DNA from: Candidatus Brevefilum sp.
GTDB taxonomy: Bacteria; Chloroflexota; Anaerolineae; Anaerolineales; Anaerolineaceae
Direction: 5' to 3'
Assembly: GCA_007119455.1 (NCBI GenBank)
Contig: SKPR01000168.1
Span: forward strand, 1 to 6,078
Length of the DNA stretch: 6,078 nucleotides
Within the stretch, counting starts at the first letter, position 1. Each line of letters begins with the position of its first letter. This document shows positions 1 through 6,078 of this stretch, piece by piece. The translations under genes and the position numbers were made by a program. A model generated the notes under the pieces. The model had not been told where the DNA came from. It worked only from the letters and a program-made list of their open reading frames with translations, and made no database searches.

Positions 1-54
1 GGGCGAAAATATCGAAATCATCATTTAAAAAGAACATTATCTAAAAGGACGACT

Positions 55-843
55 ATGGATTTAGGATTAACTGGAAAAATCGCCCTGCTGACCGGCGCAA
101 GCCGCGGCCTGGGTCTTGCTACCGCCCAGGCACTTGCCAAAGAAGGTACCCGCCTGGCGATTAACAGCCGCAGCGAAGAACACCTGGCTGAAGCCCGGAC
201 GCAGCTCGAAGCCACCGGCGCAGAAGTGATCACCCTTCCCGGTGATGTCACCCAGCCTGGCACGCCCAAGAAACTGGTTGATGCGACTGTCGAAGCCTTT
301 GGCGGGTTGGATCTCCTGTTTACCAACGCCGGCGGGCCACCGCCCTCGGCCTTTGAAGAAATTGAAGAGGAAACCTGGGGCCAGGCAATTGATCTTTCCT
401 TCATGAGCCATGTCCGGCTGATCCGGGCAGCCCTGCCGTTTCTTCGAAAATCTGACTCACCTTCAGTATTGACGGTAACCTCCATCTCGATCAAACAGCC
501 CATCCCCAACCTGGTGCTTTCCAACAGCATCCGGGCGGCCACAGCCGGACTGACCAAGACTCTGGCCCTCGAGTTGGGACCTGATGGGATCCGCTTCAAC
601 TCCATCCTGCCCTCATGGACCCACACCCAGCGGATTGAGGAATTACTGGCCGACCGGGCCGCGCGCAGGGGCACCACCGTTGAAGAGGAAATCGAGGCCC
701 AAAATGAACTCAGCCCCCTGGGACGGATCGGCACCCCCGAAGAGTTCGCCAACGCAGCCGCTTTTCTACTCTCGCCGGCCGCATCCTACATCACCGGGGT
801 CATGCTCAATGTCGACGGCGGAACGTATAAAGGCCTATTTTGA
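55..843 (+). CDS. Atypical SDR-family oxidoreductase (3-oxoacyl-ACP reductase-like)
   Basis: A 262-residue protein with the Rossmann fold of short-chain dehydrogenases, probably a cytoplasmic NAD(P)-linked enzyme of unknown substrate. Visible motifs are the dinucleotide-binding TGASRGLG (residues 13-20), GDVT with D64, NAGG (91-94) and the C-terminal GxxLNVDGG (about 248-256). The catalytic tetrad is unusual. Ser143 is in the expected place, but the Tyr of YxxxK aligns with Ser156, the Lys with Arg160, and the usual Asn with Ser115. The surrounding stretch SISIKQPIPNLVLSNSIRA matches a known BKR-like SDR subgroup with an imperfect tetrad, so this is a family trait rather than decay. Length is normal for an SDR. 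The start is supported by AAAGGA at 44-49, five bases before ATG. The stop (TGA 841-843) lies two bases before the downstream ATG at 846, suggesting translational coupling. The fold is near certain; the reaction is not known. Confidence 0.93.
   Translation: MDLGLTGKIALLTGASRGLGLATAQALAKEGTRLAINSRSEEHLAEARTQLEATGAEVITLPGDVTQPGTPKKLVDATVEAFGGLDLLFTNAGGPPPSAFEEIEEETWGQAIDLSFMSHVRLIRAALPFLRKSDSPSVLTVTSISIKQPIPNLVLSNSIRAATAGLTKTLALELGPDGIRFNSILPSWTHTQRIEELLADRAARRGTTVEEEIEAQNELSPLGRIGTPEEFANAAAFLLSPAASYITGVMLNVDGGTYKGLF
829..833 (+). promoter_or_regulatory. Candidate ribosome binding site of the radical SAM gene
   Basis: AAAGG sits inside the end of the SDR gene. It is 6 bases before a TTG (840-842) and 12 bases before the ATG at 846, so it favours the in-frame TTG by spacing, while codon preference favours the ATG. 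The choice changes the protein by only two residues. It is the only purine-rich motif close to either start. Confidence 0.4.
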
Positions 844-845
844 TA

Positions 846-2720
846 ATGACCGTTAATCAACGTAATACCCTTCAGAGGGAGATTGAACGCATCCTGCCGA
901 CAGTGGTCAAACCCGGCCGCTATGTGGGCGGTGAGCTTAACCAGGTGGTCAAGCCCTGGGACTCCGTCAAGACCCATATCGCCCTGGTTTTTCCGGATAT
1001 CTACGATTTAGGCCAATCCAACCTGGGCCTGGCGATTCTGTATGACATCCTTAACCAGCGGTCTGATGTGGCAGCAGAGCGCAGCTTTGCACCCTGGGTT
1101 GACATGGAAGCCGCCCTGCGTGAAGCCGGGATCCCCCTGTTCAGCCTGGAGAGCCAACGCCCTCTATCCGAGTTTGAGATCCTGGGTGTCAGCCTGCCCT
1201 ACGAAACGCTGTATACCAATTTTCTCAACATCCTGGACCTGGCCGGCATCCCGCTATTCAATGATGACCGGTCGGACAACCAACCTCTGATCCTTGCCGG
1301 TGGCCAGGCCGTCTATAACCCCGAGCCTGTGGCATCCTTTGTGGACGCCTTCGTGATTGGTGAAGGTGAAGAGGCCATTCAAGATGTTGTAGACGTCCAC
1401 CAGGCCTGGCAGACATCTGGCCGTTCGCGACAGGATCTGCTGATCCGCCTGGCCCGGATCCCAGGTATCTATGTCCCATCCCTTTATGCGGTAGACTACC
1501 ATCCTGATGGAACAATCAATAACGTGACAACCACCCATCCTGCGGCTCAACTGCCGGTTGATAAACGCATCATGGCCGAACTTCCGCCCCCATTGACCCG
1601 GTTCCTGGTTCCAAATATCGAGATCGTACAGGAACGCGTCAGCGTTGAGATCATGCGCGGTTGCACCCGCGGTTGCCGTTTCTGCCATGCCGGAATGGTT
1701 AACCGCCCAATCCGAGAGCGTCCGGTTAAGCAGGTACTGGAAGCCCTCCAGGAAGGCCTCAATCAAACCGGATATGAAGAGGTCAGCCTGCTATCCCTCT
1801 CATCATCCGATTACTCACACATCATCCCCCTGATCGAGGGACTGCAGTGCCTGTTGACTGAACGCCAGGTCAATATCACCCTGCCGTCGTTGAGAATCGA
1901 ATCCTTTTCTGAAGAATTGATGGATGTGCTTCAGGACCTCTCTCCGGGTGGCGGTTTCACTCTGGCCCCCGAGGCAGGGTCAGAACGCCTGCGTGATTCC
2001 ATCAACAAGCCCCTCAGCGATGCAGAATTTATGGATACTGTCCGGTCCATCTTCGAGCACGGCTGGAAATCTATCAAACTGTATTTCATGATCGGCCATC
2101 CCCAGGAGACTTTTGAAGATGTCCGGGCAATTGCCGAGCTCTGCCGGGCAGCCTTACAGGAAGGGCGCCGCTTTATTGGCGGCCGAGCCAAAATCCATGC
2201 CGGGATCAGCACCTTCATCCCCAAACCTCACACACCCTTCCAATGGTCAACCTTTGACGAAACCCAGGTCATTGAAGAGAAACTCTCCCTTTTGCGTGAC
2301 GCCTTGCGAGGCGCCAAGGTCAAAATGACCTGGAATGACCCCCAGGCTTCGCTGCTTGAAGCCTGGCTCTCCCGGGGTGATCGGCGGATGTCAGCCGTGA
2401 TCCACCAGGCCTGGAAAAATGGCGCCCGCTTCGACGCTTGGGGCGATCAGTTCCAAATTGAACCATGGCAAAGGGCCTTTCAGCAGGTTGGACTGGACCC
2501 TGAATTCTACAGCCACCGCGAACGTGACCTGAATGAAACCCTCCCCTGGGATCATATCAATGCCGGTGTCAAAAAAGCCCTTCTCCAGCGCGATTACCAA
2601 TGGAGCCAGATGGGTAAAGTCAGGCCAGATTGCAGACAACAATGTTACAGTTGTGGGATCCTGAATACCTTCAGCGAATTACGCCTTGCCAAACCCACCG
2701 GTGGATGGAAGTGCCCCTGA
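846..2720 (+). CDS. B12-binding-like radical SAM protein, TIGR03960 family
   Basis: A cytoplasmic protein of 624 residues from the ATG at 846; an in-frame TTG at 840 is an alternative start. The N-terminal part (about 40-185) resembles a cobalamin-binding domain. It has FPDIYDLG (49-56), where the cobalamin-ligand motif DxHxxG reads DxYxxG, then LAGGQAVYNPEP (150-161) and GEGEE (172-176). The radical SAM core follows, with the 4Fe-4S motif C273xxxC277xxC280 in RGCTRGCRFC, FTLAPEAGSERLR (371-383) and KLYFMIGHP (411-419). The C-terminus has a second cysteine group, C596xxxC600xxC603 with C623 near the end. The order and length match the TIGR03960 radical SAM family, which is usually paired with the DUF2344 protein encoded immediately downstream. 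It presumably uses S-adenosylmethionine and an iron-sulfur cluster, but its substrate is not known to me. Radical SAM assignment is very secure. Corrinoid binding is doubtful because the ligand His is absent. Confidence 0.95.
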   Translation: MTVNQRNTLQREIERILPTVVKPGRYVGGELNQVVKPWDSVKTHIALVFPDIYDLGQSNLGLAILYDILNQRSDVAAERSFAPWVDMEAALREAGIPLFSLESQRPLSEFEILGVSLPYETLYTNFLNILDLAGIPLFNDDRSDNQPLILAGGQAVYNPEPVASFVDAFVIGEGEEAIQDVVDVHQAWQTSGRSRQDLLIRLARIPGIYVPSLYAVDYHPDGTINNVTTTHPAAQLPVDKRIMAELPPPLTRFLVPNIEIVQERVSVEIMRGCTRGCRFCHAGMVNRPIRERPVKQVLEALQEGLNQTGYEEVSLLSLSSSDYSHIIPLIEGLQCLLTERQVNITLPSLRIESFSEELMDVLQDLSPGGGFTLAPEAGSERLRDSINKPLSDAEFMDTVRSIFEHGWKSIKLYFMIGHPQETFEDVRAIAELCRAALQEGRRFIGGRAKIHAGISTFIPKPHTPFQWSTFDETQVIEEKLSLLRDALRGAKVKMTWNDPQASLLEAWLSRGDRRMSAVIHQAWKNGARFDAWGDQFQIEPWQRAFQQVGLDPEFYSHRERDLNETLPWDHINAGVKKALLQRDYQWSQMGKVRPDCRQQCYSCGILNTFSELRLAKPTGGWKCP

Positions 2721-2721
2721 A

Positions 2722-3375
2722 ATGAATCAACAGGAGCAAATCACCCGTGTCCGTGTACAATACACCAAAGGCCATAGCTTGCGCTTCACCGGTCATCTGG
2801 ATCTGCAGCGCTTGTGGGAACGGCTTTTGCGCCGTAGCGGGCTTCCCGTGCGTTATTCCCAGGGTTATCATCCCCGGGCGCGGTTAAACCTGGCCTCAGC
2901 CTTGCCGCTGGGGTTCGTCAGCGATAAAGAGCTGCTCGATTTTTGGATGAACGAACCCAGGTCGGTTGATGAAATTCAAGCCCGACTTGCTGACTCCGCG
3001 CCACCCGGCCTGTTAATTAAAGCAGTCGATCTCGTTCCCCTTCAGGAGGATTCACTCCAATCGCAGATGCATGCCAGTTGTTTTAAGGTTTCCTTCTACC
3101 AAGCCCAGGATCGAGATGCTTTAATTCAGAAAATCAACGATTTGCTGATGCAGGATAAACTTATCCGTACCCGCCGAAAAAAGACCTACGATCTGCGGCC
3201 ATTAATCCTCGACCTTGCGGCCACACCACAGCCGGGTGAAGACATCCAAATTAGCATGAAACTATTAGCCGAACCCGGCGCAACCGGACGGCCAGATGAA
3301 GTGCTTGATGCGCTCGGTTTTGATGTCAGCGATTATCTTGTACGTCGTACTGAGCTCATCCTCGTAAAAAGCTGA
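2722..3375 (+). CDS. TIGR03936/DUF2344 radical SAM-linked protein
   Basis: A soluble protein of 217 residues recognised by its N-terminal family signature: RFTGHLDL (21-28), RRSGLPVRYSQGYHPR (37-52) and ALPLGFVSDKELLDF (60-74). The rest is less conserved and ends in an alpha/beta segment with a run of basic residues (TRRKK, about 152-156). No cysteine cluster or membrane segment is visible. In other bacteria this family sits next to, or is fused to, the C-terminus of TIGR03960 radical SAM proteins; here it is a separate gene with one base (A2721) between the upstream stop and its ATG. An in-frame ATG at 2686 would overlap the upstream gene by 35 bases, so I prefer 2722, where the protein begins close to the conserved domain. 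The pair very likely acts together, but the reaction is unknown. Family assignment is strong; role is open. Confidence 0.92.
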   Translation: MNQQEQITRVRVQYTKGHSLRFTGHLDLQRLWERLLRRSGLPVRYSQGYHPRARLNLASALPLGFVSDKELLDFWMNEPRSVDEIQARLADSAPPGLLIKAVDLVPLQEDSLQSQMHASCFKVSFYQAQDRDALIQKINDLLMQDKLIRTRRKKTYDLRPLILDLAATPQPGEDIQISMKLLAEPGATGRPDEVLDALGFDVSDYLVRRTELILVKS

Positions 3376-3394
3376 ATAAACCAGCTGTTTATTT
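3374..3394 (+). terminator. AT-rich hairpin at the end of the three-gene cluster (weak terminator candidate)
   Basis: AATAAAC (3375-3381) and GTTTATT (3387-3393) are exact reverse complements around a 5-base loop, CAGCT. A G-T pair can extend the stem at 3374/3394. The hairpin begins within the stop codon of the DUF2344 gene. The stem has little G+C and no long T-run follows, so it is a poor intrinsic terminator. It may instead be a 3'-end stabilising hairpin, or chance in AT-rich sequence. Confidence 0.3.
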
Positions 3395-3429
3395 CCGATC
3401 ACCCCTCCAGTAAAATTAATACAATAAAT

Positions 3430-3497
3430 GTAACTACCCAGGCCATTCTGCGGCTGAAGGCTGGGGTCCCATTGTCCCATGCATGCTGAGTAGTTAC
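3430..3497. repeat. 68-bp inverted-repeat-bounded intergenic element (MITE- or REP-like candidate)
   Basis: GTAACTAC (3430-3437) and GTAGTTAC (3490-3497) are a perfect 8-bp inverted repeat. Allowing one mismatch it extends inwards to 12 bp (GTAACTACCCAG with CTGAGTAGTTAC). The flanking octamers CAATAAAT (3422-3429) and TAAGAAAT (3498-3505) agree at 6 of 8 positions, as an aged target duplication would. The interior is G+C-richer than its surroundings. It contains a small stem (CCAG[G]CC at 3438-3444 with GGCTGG at 3459-3464), a direct repeat GTCCCAT (3466-3472 and 3474-3480) and the palindrome CATGCATG (3478-3485). It has no coding capacity. Ends starting GTAA and 8-bp duplications are known for IS66-type elements, so a derived miniature element is one reading. 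A structured leader of the downstream mRNA is the other. Only one copy is present in this window. Confidence 0.45.
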
Positions 3498-3524
3498 TAA
3501 GAAATAATCAAAAGGAGAACACCC

Positions 3525-4502
3525 ATGGACATTTGGGGCTTGCTGGCATCCATTGCAATCAGTTTTCTAATGGCATTCATTTTTGCATATTTCCTTTTTT
3601 GGATTGACCGCTATCAGAAGGAACCTTTTGCTCTCCTCGGGGGTGTTTTCCTATGGGGCGCGATTGTTGCAGCCGGAACCGCCTTTGTTGTGAACACGCT
3701 GGTCGGTTTAGGGGTGATGGTCGTCACTGAATCCGAAACGGCAACCCAAATAGCAACCGCCACTCTGGTAGCGCCTTTCGTTGAAGAAATATTGAAAGCC
3801 CTCGCAATATTTCTAGTATTCGTTGTGTTCACGAAAAATTTTAATTCTGCCATGGATGGCTTGATTTATGCGTGTGTAGCTGCTGCTGGTTTTGCGGCCA
3901 GTGAAAATGCATTTTATATTTACACCACTGGTTTTCTAGAAGAAGGCTGGCAGGGATTTATTGCCCTATCCTTAATCCGGATAGTCTTTATTGGCTGGTT
4001 GCATCCGTTTCTGAGCGCATTTGTCGGTATTGGACTGGCGGTAACCCGCAATACCCAAAAGCAAAAAACTAGAATTATTGCACCAGCCATCGGATTAGGT
4101 TTGGCCATTCTCCTGCATGCTGCTCATAACTTCTTTGCTGTTGTTTTACCAGCCATGAGCTTTTATATTTTTGGTTGGCTGCTAATGCTCTTCTTGATTG
4201 TTCGGGTTATGAAGATGGAAGACAATCGAATCGCCAGCTACCTGGAGGAAGAAGAAGAAGAAGGTCTCATCACCACACCACAATTTCTGACCACCTCCTC
4301 GGCTGGAAAATTCTTCATGGCCCGCCTTAAAGGGATTTTCAGTGGCCGTTATCGTAAAGCAACCCGGTTTTACCGGACTGCTGCAGAACTGGCGCTTCAA
4401 AAAAGCCTGCGTGATCGCCTGGAAGAAGATGTAACCAGCAAGGAAAATATTAAATCCCTGCGTGAAAAAGTCAAGTCGCTCTCTGATGAGGTACCTGCCT
4501 GA
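3525..4502 (+). CDS. PrsW-family intramembrane protease with C-terminal extension
   Basis: A 325-residue integral membrane protein with about seven or eight hydrophobic segments between residues 5 and 228. It carries the PrsW motifs in order: FVEEILK with E87, E88 and K91; MDGLIYACVAAAGFAASEN with D111, G122 and E127-N128; a membrane-embedded His160 in WLHPF; and LHAAHN with H198, H201 and N202. PrsW of Bacillus subtilis cleaves an anti-sigma factor within the membrane; the substrate here is unknown and no sigma/anti-sigma pair is nearby. After the last membrane segment comes a charged tail of nearly 100 residues, with six consecutive Glu (241-246) and a likely helical or coiled-coil end (about 275-325). 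This makes the protein longer than the roughly 220-residue Bacillus enzyme. AAGGAG at 3512-3517, seven bases before ATG, fixes the start. Its sequence is visibly more A/T-rich than the genes upstream, partly because hydrophobic codons are T-rich. It appears to be transcribed alone. Confidence 0.9.
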   Translation: MDIWGLLASIAISFLMAFIFAYFLFWIDRYQKEPFALLGGVFLWGAIVAAGTAFVVNTLVGLGVMVVTESETATQIATATLVAPFVEEILKALAIFLVFVVFTKNFNSAMDGLIYACVAAAGFAASENAFYIYTTGFLEEGWQGFIALSLIRIVFIGWLHPFLSAFVGIGLAVTRNTQKQKTRIIAPAIGLGLAILLHAAHNFFAVVLPAMSFYIFGWLLMLFLIVRVMKMEDNRIASYLEEEEEEGLITTPQFLTTSSAGKFFMARLKGIFSGRYRKATRFYRTAAELALQKSLRDRLEEDVTSKENIKSLREKVKSLSDEVPA

Positions 4503-4517
4503 ATTAAACTTTTTGGG

Positions 4518-4523
4518 TATAAT
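4518..4523 (+). promoter_or_regulatory. Probable -10 box of the tRNA-Arg promoter
   Basis: A perfect TATAAT lies 15 bases after the protease stop codon and 32 bases before the tRNA 5' end, a reasonable distance for a short leader. At 17-bp spacing the -35 position (4495-4500, CTGCCT) does not resemble TTGACA and would fall inside the end of the protease gene. The -10 call therefore rests on the hexamer and its location alone. Confidence 0.5.
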
Positions 4524-4555
4524 AGTTTTGCTCGTGGGTCAATAACCCCTTGCAT

Positions 4556-4627
4556 GTTCCCGTGGCCTAATGGATAAGGCGGCGGCCTCCGGAGCCGTAA
4601 ATGTGAGTTCGAATCTCACCGGGAATA
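4556..4627 (+). tRNA. tRNA-Arg, anticodon CCG
   Basis: A complete 72-base cloverleaf. The acceptor stem is GTTCCCG (4556-4562) with CGGGAAT (4620-4626), including one G-T pair, and the discriminator is A4627. The D-stem is GCCT (4565-4568) with AGGC (4577-4580). The anticodon stem is GCGGC (4582-4586) with GCCGT (4594-4598), and the loop CTCCGGA (4587-4593) places CCG at 4589-4591. The T-arm is GTGAG (4603-4607), loop TTCGAAT, CTCAC (4615-4619). It reads the Arg codon CGG, which is used repeatedly in the genes upstream. The 3' CCA is not encoded: five T residues (4628-4632) follow the discriminator, so CCA must be added by nucleotidyltransferase. The T-run may help end transcription. Confidence 0.97.
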
Positions 4628-4651
4628 TTTTTATTTAACCCCCGCATCGTG

Positions 4652-4657
4652 TAAAAT
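4652..4657 (+). promoter_or_regulatory. Possible -10 box for ligA
   Basis: TAAAAT lies in the AT-rich gap between the tRNA and ligA, 39 bases before the ligA ATG. It matches TATAAT at five of six positions. No convincing -35 is seen at the right spacing. In such AT-rich sequence the match could be chance, and ligA might instead be reached by read-through from the tRNA promoter. Confidence 0.25.
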
Positions 4658-4696
4658 TTTAAATACAAACCGTTCAACTATCAAAAGGCAATCTTC

Positions 4697-6078
4697 ATGG
4701 CTGAAAAAGATCTCAACGCCGAATATGAATCCTTAAAAGAGGAAATCCAGTATCACAATTATCGTTATCACGTCCTGAACGACCCTGTGATCAGTGATTA
4801 TGAATTTGACCAGAAGCTTAAGCGACTCAAGGAGATTGAACAGGAACATCCTGAATGGGTTACACCGGATTCTCCTACCCAAAGGGCTGGGGCAGAACCC
4901 CTCGATCGCTTTGAAAAGGTCAATCACCCTGCGCCGATTCTCAGCCTGGCTAATGCTTTTGATGCCCAGGATATTCATGACTGGTACGATCGCGTCGCCA
5001 GGTTGGACAAGCGGGTACATCAAGCAGATTTCACCGTGGAACCCAAATTGGATGGGCTGACGGTTGTGCTCCATTACCAGGATGGTCTCTTTGACCGGGG
5101 GGCTACGCGTGGTAACGGTGAAGTTGGTGAGGATATTACAGAAAACTTACGGACAATCCATGCCCTCCCGCTGCGCATTCCTGTCACCAAAGATGGCCCG
5201 GATGTGCCCGACACCTTCGTTGTGCGCGGTGAAGCCTTGATCAACAAAGAAGATTTTAATAAATTAAACAAACGGCTCGAAGAAGAGGGCAAAAAAACCT
5301 ATTTAAACCCTCGCAACACTGCCGCCGGTTCACTCCGCCAGCTCAATTCACAGATCACAGCACAACGTCCCCTGACACTGCTGGTATATGCCATCGTCCA
5401 TCACGAAAATGGAGAAATCCCAGGGACACAGTGGGAGACCCTGAACTACCTCAAGGAGCTTGGGTTTCCTGTTTCAGATGCCTCACAACATTGCGCAACT
5501 CTGGAAGAGGCCATTGAGGTTTGTTTGAATACAGAACCCGATGCCTTCCCTTACGAAGTCGATGGCATGGTAATCAAGATCAACGATCTCGTCCTTGCCG
5601 ATGATCTGGGCGTTGTTGGCAAAGACCCGAGAGGTGCGATTGCCTATAAATTCCCTGCAGAAAAGGTCACCACAAAACTTAAAGATATTGGGGTCAATGT
5701 CGGCCGCACCGGGGTGATCACCCCCTATGCCATCCTGGAACCAGTCGAAATCAGCGGCGTTGTCGTCAAGCAGGCTACACTGCACAATTTTGATTTCATC
5801 GAAGAAAAAGATATCCGGATTGGCGACCGGGTGCTGGTCAAACGCGCTGGCGAGGTCATTCCCTATGTGATCGGCCCAATTGAAAACGTCCGCAACGGGG
5901 ATGAAGAGATATATGCCCCACCTGAAAACTGTCCTTCCTGCGGTGAGCCAATTGTCAATCCGGAAGGCGAGGTCGCGTATTTTTGCACCAATAACGCCTG
6001 TCCGGCTCAGCTCATCCGCAACCTGGAGCACTTTGTCTCCCAGGGGGCCATGGACATCGTCGGTCTGGGGATCAACAC
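4697..6078 (+). CDS. ligA: NAD+-dependent DNA ligase LigA (3' end beyond window)
   Basis: This enzyme seals nicks in duplex DNA in replication and repair, using NAD+ to form a ligase-AMP intermediate. The first 460 residues are present, of roughly 670 usual for the family, and the frame is open to the window edge. The N-terminal Ia domain has YHNYRYHVLNDPVISDYEFD (19-38), which binds the nicotinamide part of NAD+. The adenylation domain has the nucleophile Lys117 in EPKLDG (115-120), then TRGNGEVGEDIT (137-148), VRGEA (176-180), NPRNTAAGSLRQL (204-216), VDGMVIKIN (288-296) and AYKFPAEK (316-323). The OB fold has GRTGVITP (336-343), VKQATLHN (357-364) and GDRVLVKRAGEVIP (376-389). The zinc finger has all four cysteines, C412, C415, C430 and C435. 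The helix-hairpin-helix begins at AMDIVGLG; the remainder and the BRCT domain lie outside. The start is supported by AAAAGG at 4683-4688, eight bases upstream. No defects are seen. Confidence 0.98.
   Translation, partial: MAEKDLNAEYESLKEEIQYHNYRYHVLNDPVISDYEFDQKLKRLKEIEQEHPEWVTPDSPTQRAGAEPLDRFEKVNHPAPILSLANAFDAQDIHDWYDRVARLDKRVHQADFTVEPKLDGLTVVLHYQDGLFDRGATRGNGEVGEDITENLRTIHALPLRIPVTKDGPDVPDTFVVRGEALINKEDFNKLNKRLEEEGKKTYLNPRNTAAGSLRQLNSQITAQRPLTLLVYAIVHHENGEIPGTQWETLNYLKELGFPVSDASQHCATLEEAIEVCLNTEPDAFPYEVDGMVIKINDLVLADDLGVVGKDPRGAIAYKFPAEKVTTKLKDIGVNVGRTGVITPYAILEPVEISGVVVKQATLHNFDFIEEKDIRIGDRVLVKRAGEVIPYVIGPIENVRNGDEEIYAPPENCPSCGEPIVNPEGEVAYFCTNNACPAQLIRNLEHFVSQGAMDIVGLGIN

Noticed and set aside
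1..28. Possible C-terminal tail of an upstream gene (frame 2, ending TAA at 26-28)
   Set aside because: Only eight codons are visible, and another frame is also open across the region, so a partial gene cannot be supported.
21..752. Long open frame of 243 codons on the minus strand opposite the SDR gene
   Set aside because: It lies entirely opposite a gene with clear family motifs, and its own translation is Ser/Arg-rich with no recognisable domain. It is a codon-bias shadow.
3411..3425. Promoter for the protease gene (TAAAAT at 3411-3416 or TACAAT at 3420-3425)
   Set aside because: Neither has a recognisable -35 at suitable spacing, and AT-rich sequence gives such hexamers often. A promoter probably exists in this gap, but I cannot place it.
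4536..4548. Small inverted repeat GGGT-CAATA-ACCC in the tRNA leader
   Set aside because: A four-base stem is too short to call a terminator or regulatory structure, and it does not extend.
4603..4640. tRNA 3' end as an integration attachment site
   Set aside because: No integrase gene and no repeated copy of the tRNA 3' end is found in the window, and ligA follows directly with an intact start.
5483..6031. Open frame of 182 codons on the minus strand opposite ligA
   Set aside because: ligA is unambiguous here, and the antisense translation shows no domain. There is no sign of an independent promoter or ribosome binding site.

Overview
This window looks like ordinary chromosomal DNA from an anaerobic bacterium. 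The Anaerolineae (Chloroflexota) are my best guess, from the style of the proteins, the moderate base composition and the mix of genes. That placement is inference: no rRNA or marker phylogeny is available here. All genes are on the + strand.

Positions 55-3375 form a tight three-gene cluster, probably one transcript. It holds an SDR-fold oxidoreductase whose catalytic tetrad is mostly substituted, then a large radical SAM protein of the TIGR03960 type (B12-binding-like N-terminal domain, CxxxCxxC cluster, cysteine-rich C-terminus), then its usual partner, the DUF2344/TIGR03936 'radical SAM-linked' protein. The last two are often adjacent or fused in bacteria, and their joint function is unknown to me. 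The ribonuclease G and ribosomal protein L21/L27 genes that often accompany the pair elsewhere are not present downstream.

Positions 3376-3524 are non-coding. They hold a small AT-rich hairpin at the end of the DUF2344 gene and a 68-bp segment bounded by a perfect 8-bp inverted repeat. This segment is flanked by imperfect 8-bp direct repeats and looks like a miniature mobile or palindromic element sitting just upstream of the next gene's ribosome binding site.

Positions 3525-4502 encode a PrsW-family intramembrane protease with a charged cytosolic C-terminal extension. A TATAAT box lies just beyond it, followed by tRNA-Arg(CCG) at 4556-4627. At 4697 begins ligA, the NAD+-dependent DNA ligase, which runs off the end of the window after the zinc-finger region.

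Functionally this is housekeeping (ligA, tRNA) next to poorly characterised but widespread genes (radical SAM pair, PrsW-like protease, atypical SDR). I see no CRISPR array, no phage genes and no clear new defence system. The most unexplained items are the inverted-repeat element at 3430-3497, the radical SAM/DUF2344 pair with its C-terminal cysteine cluster, and the extended protease.
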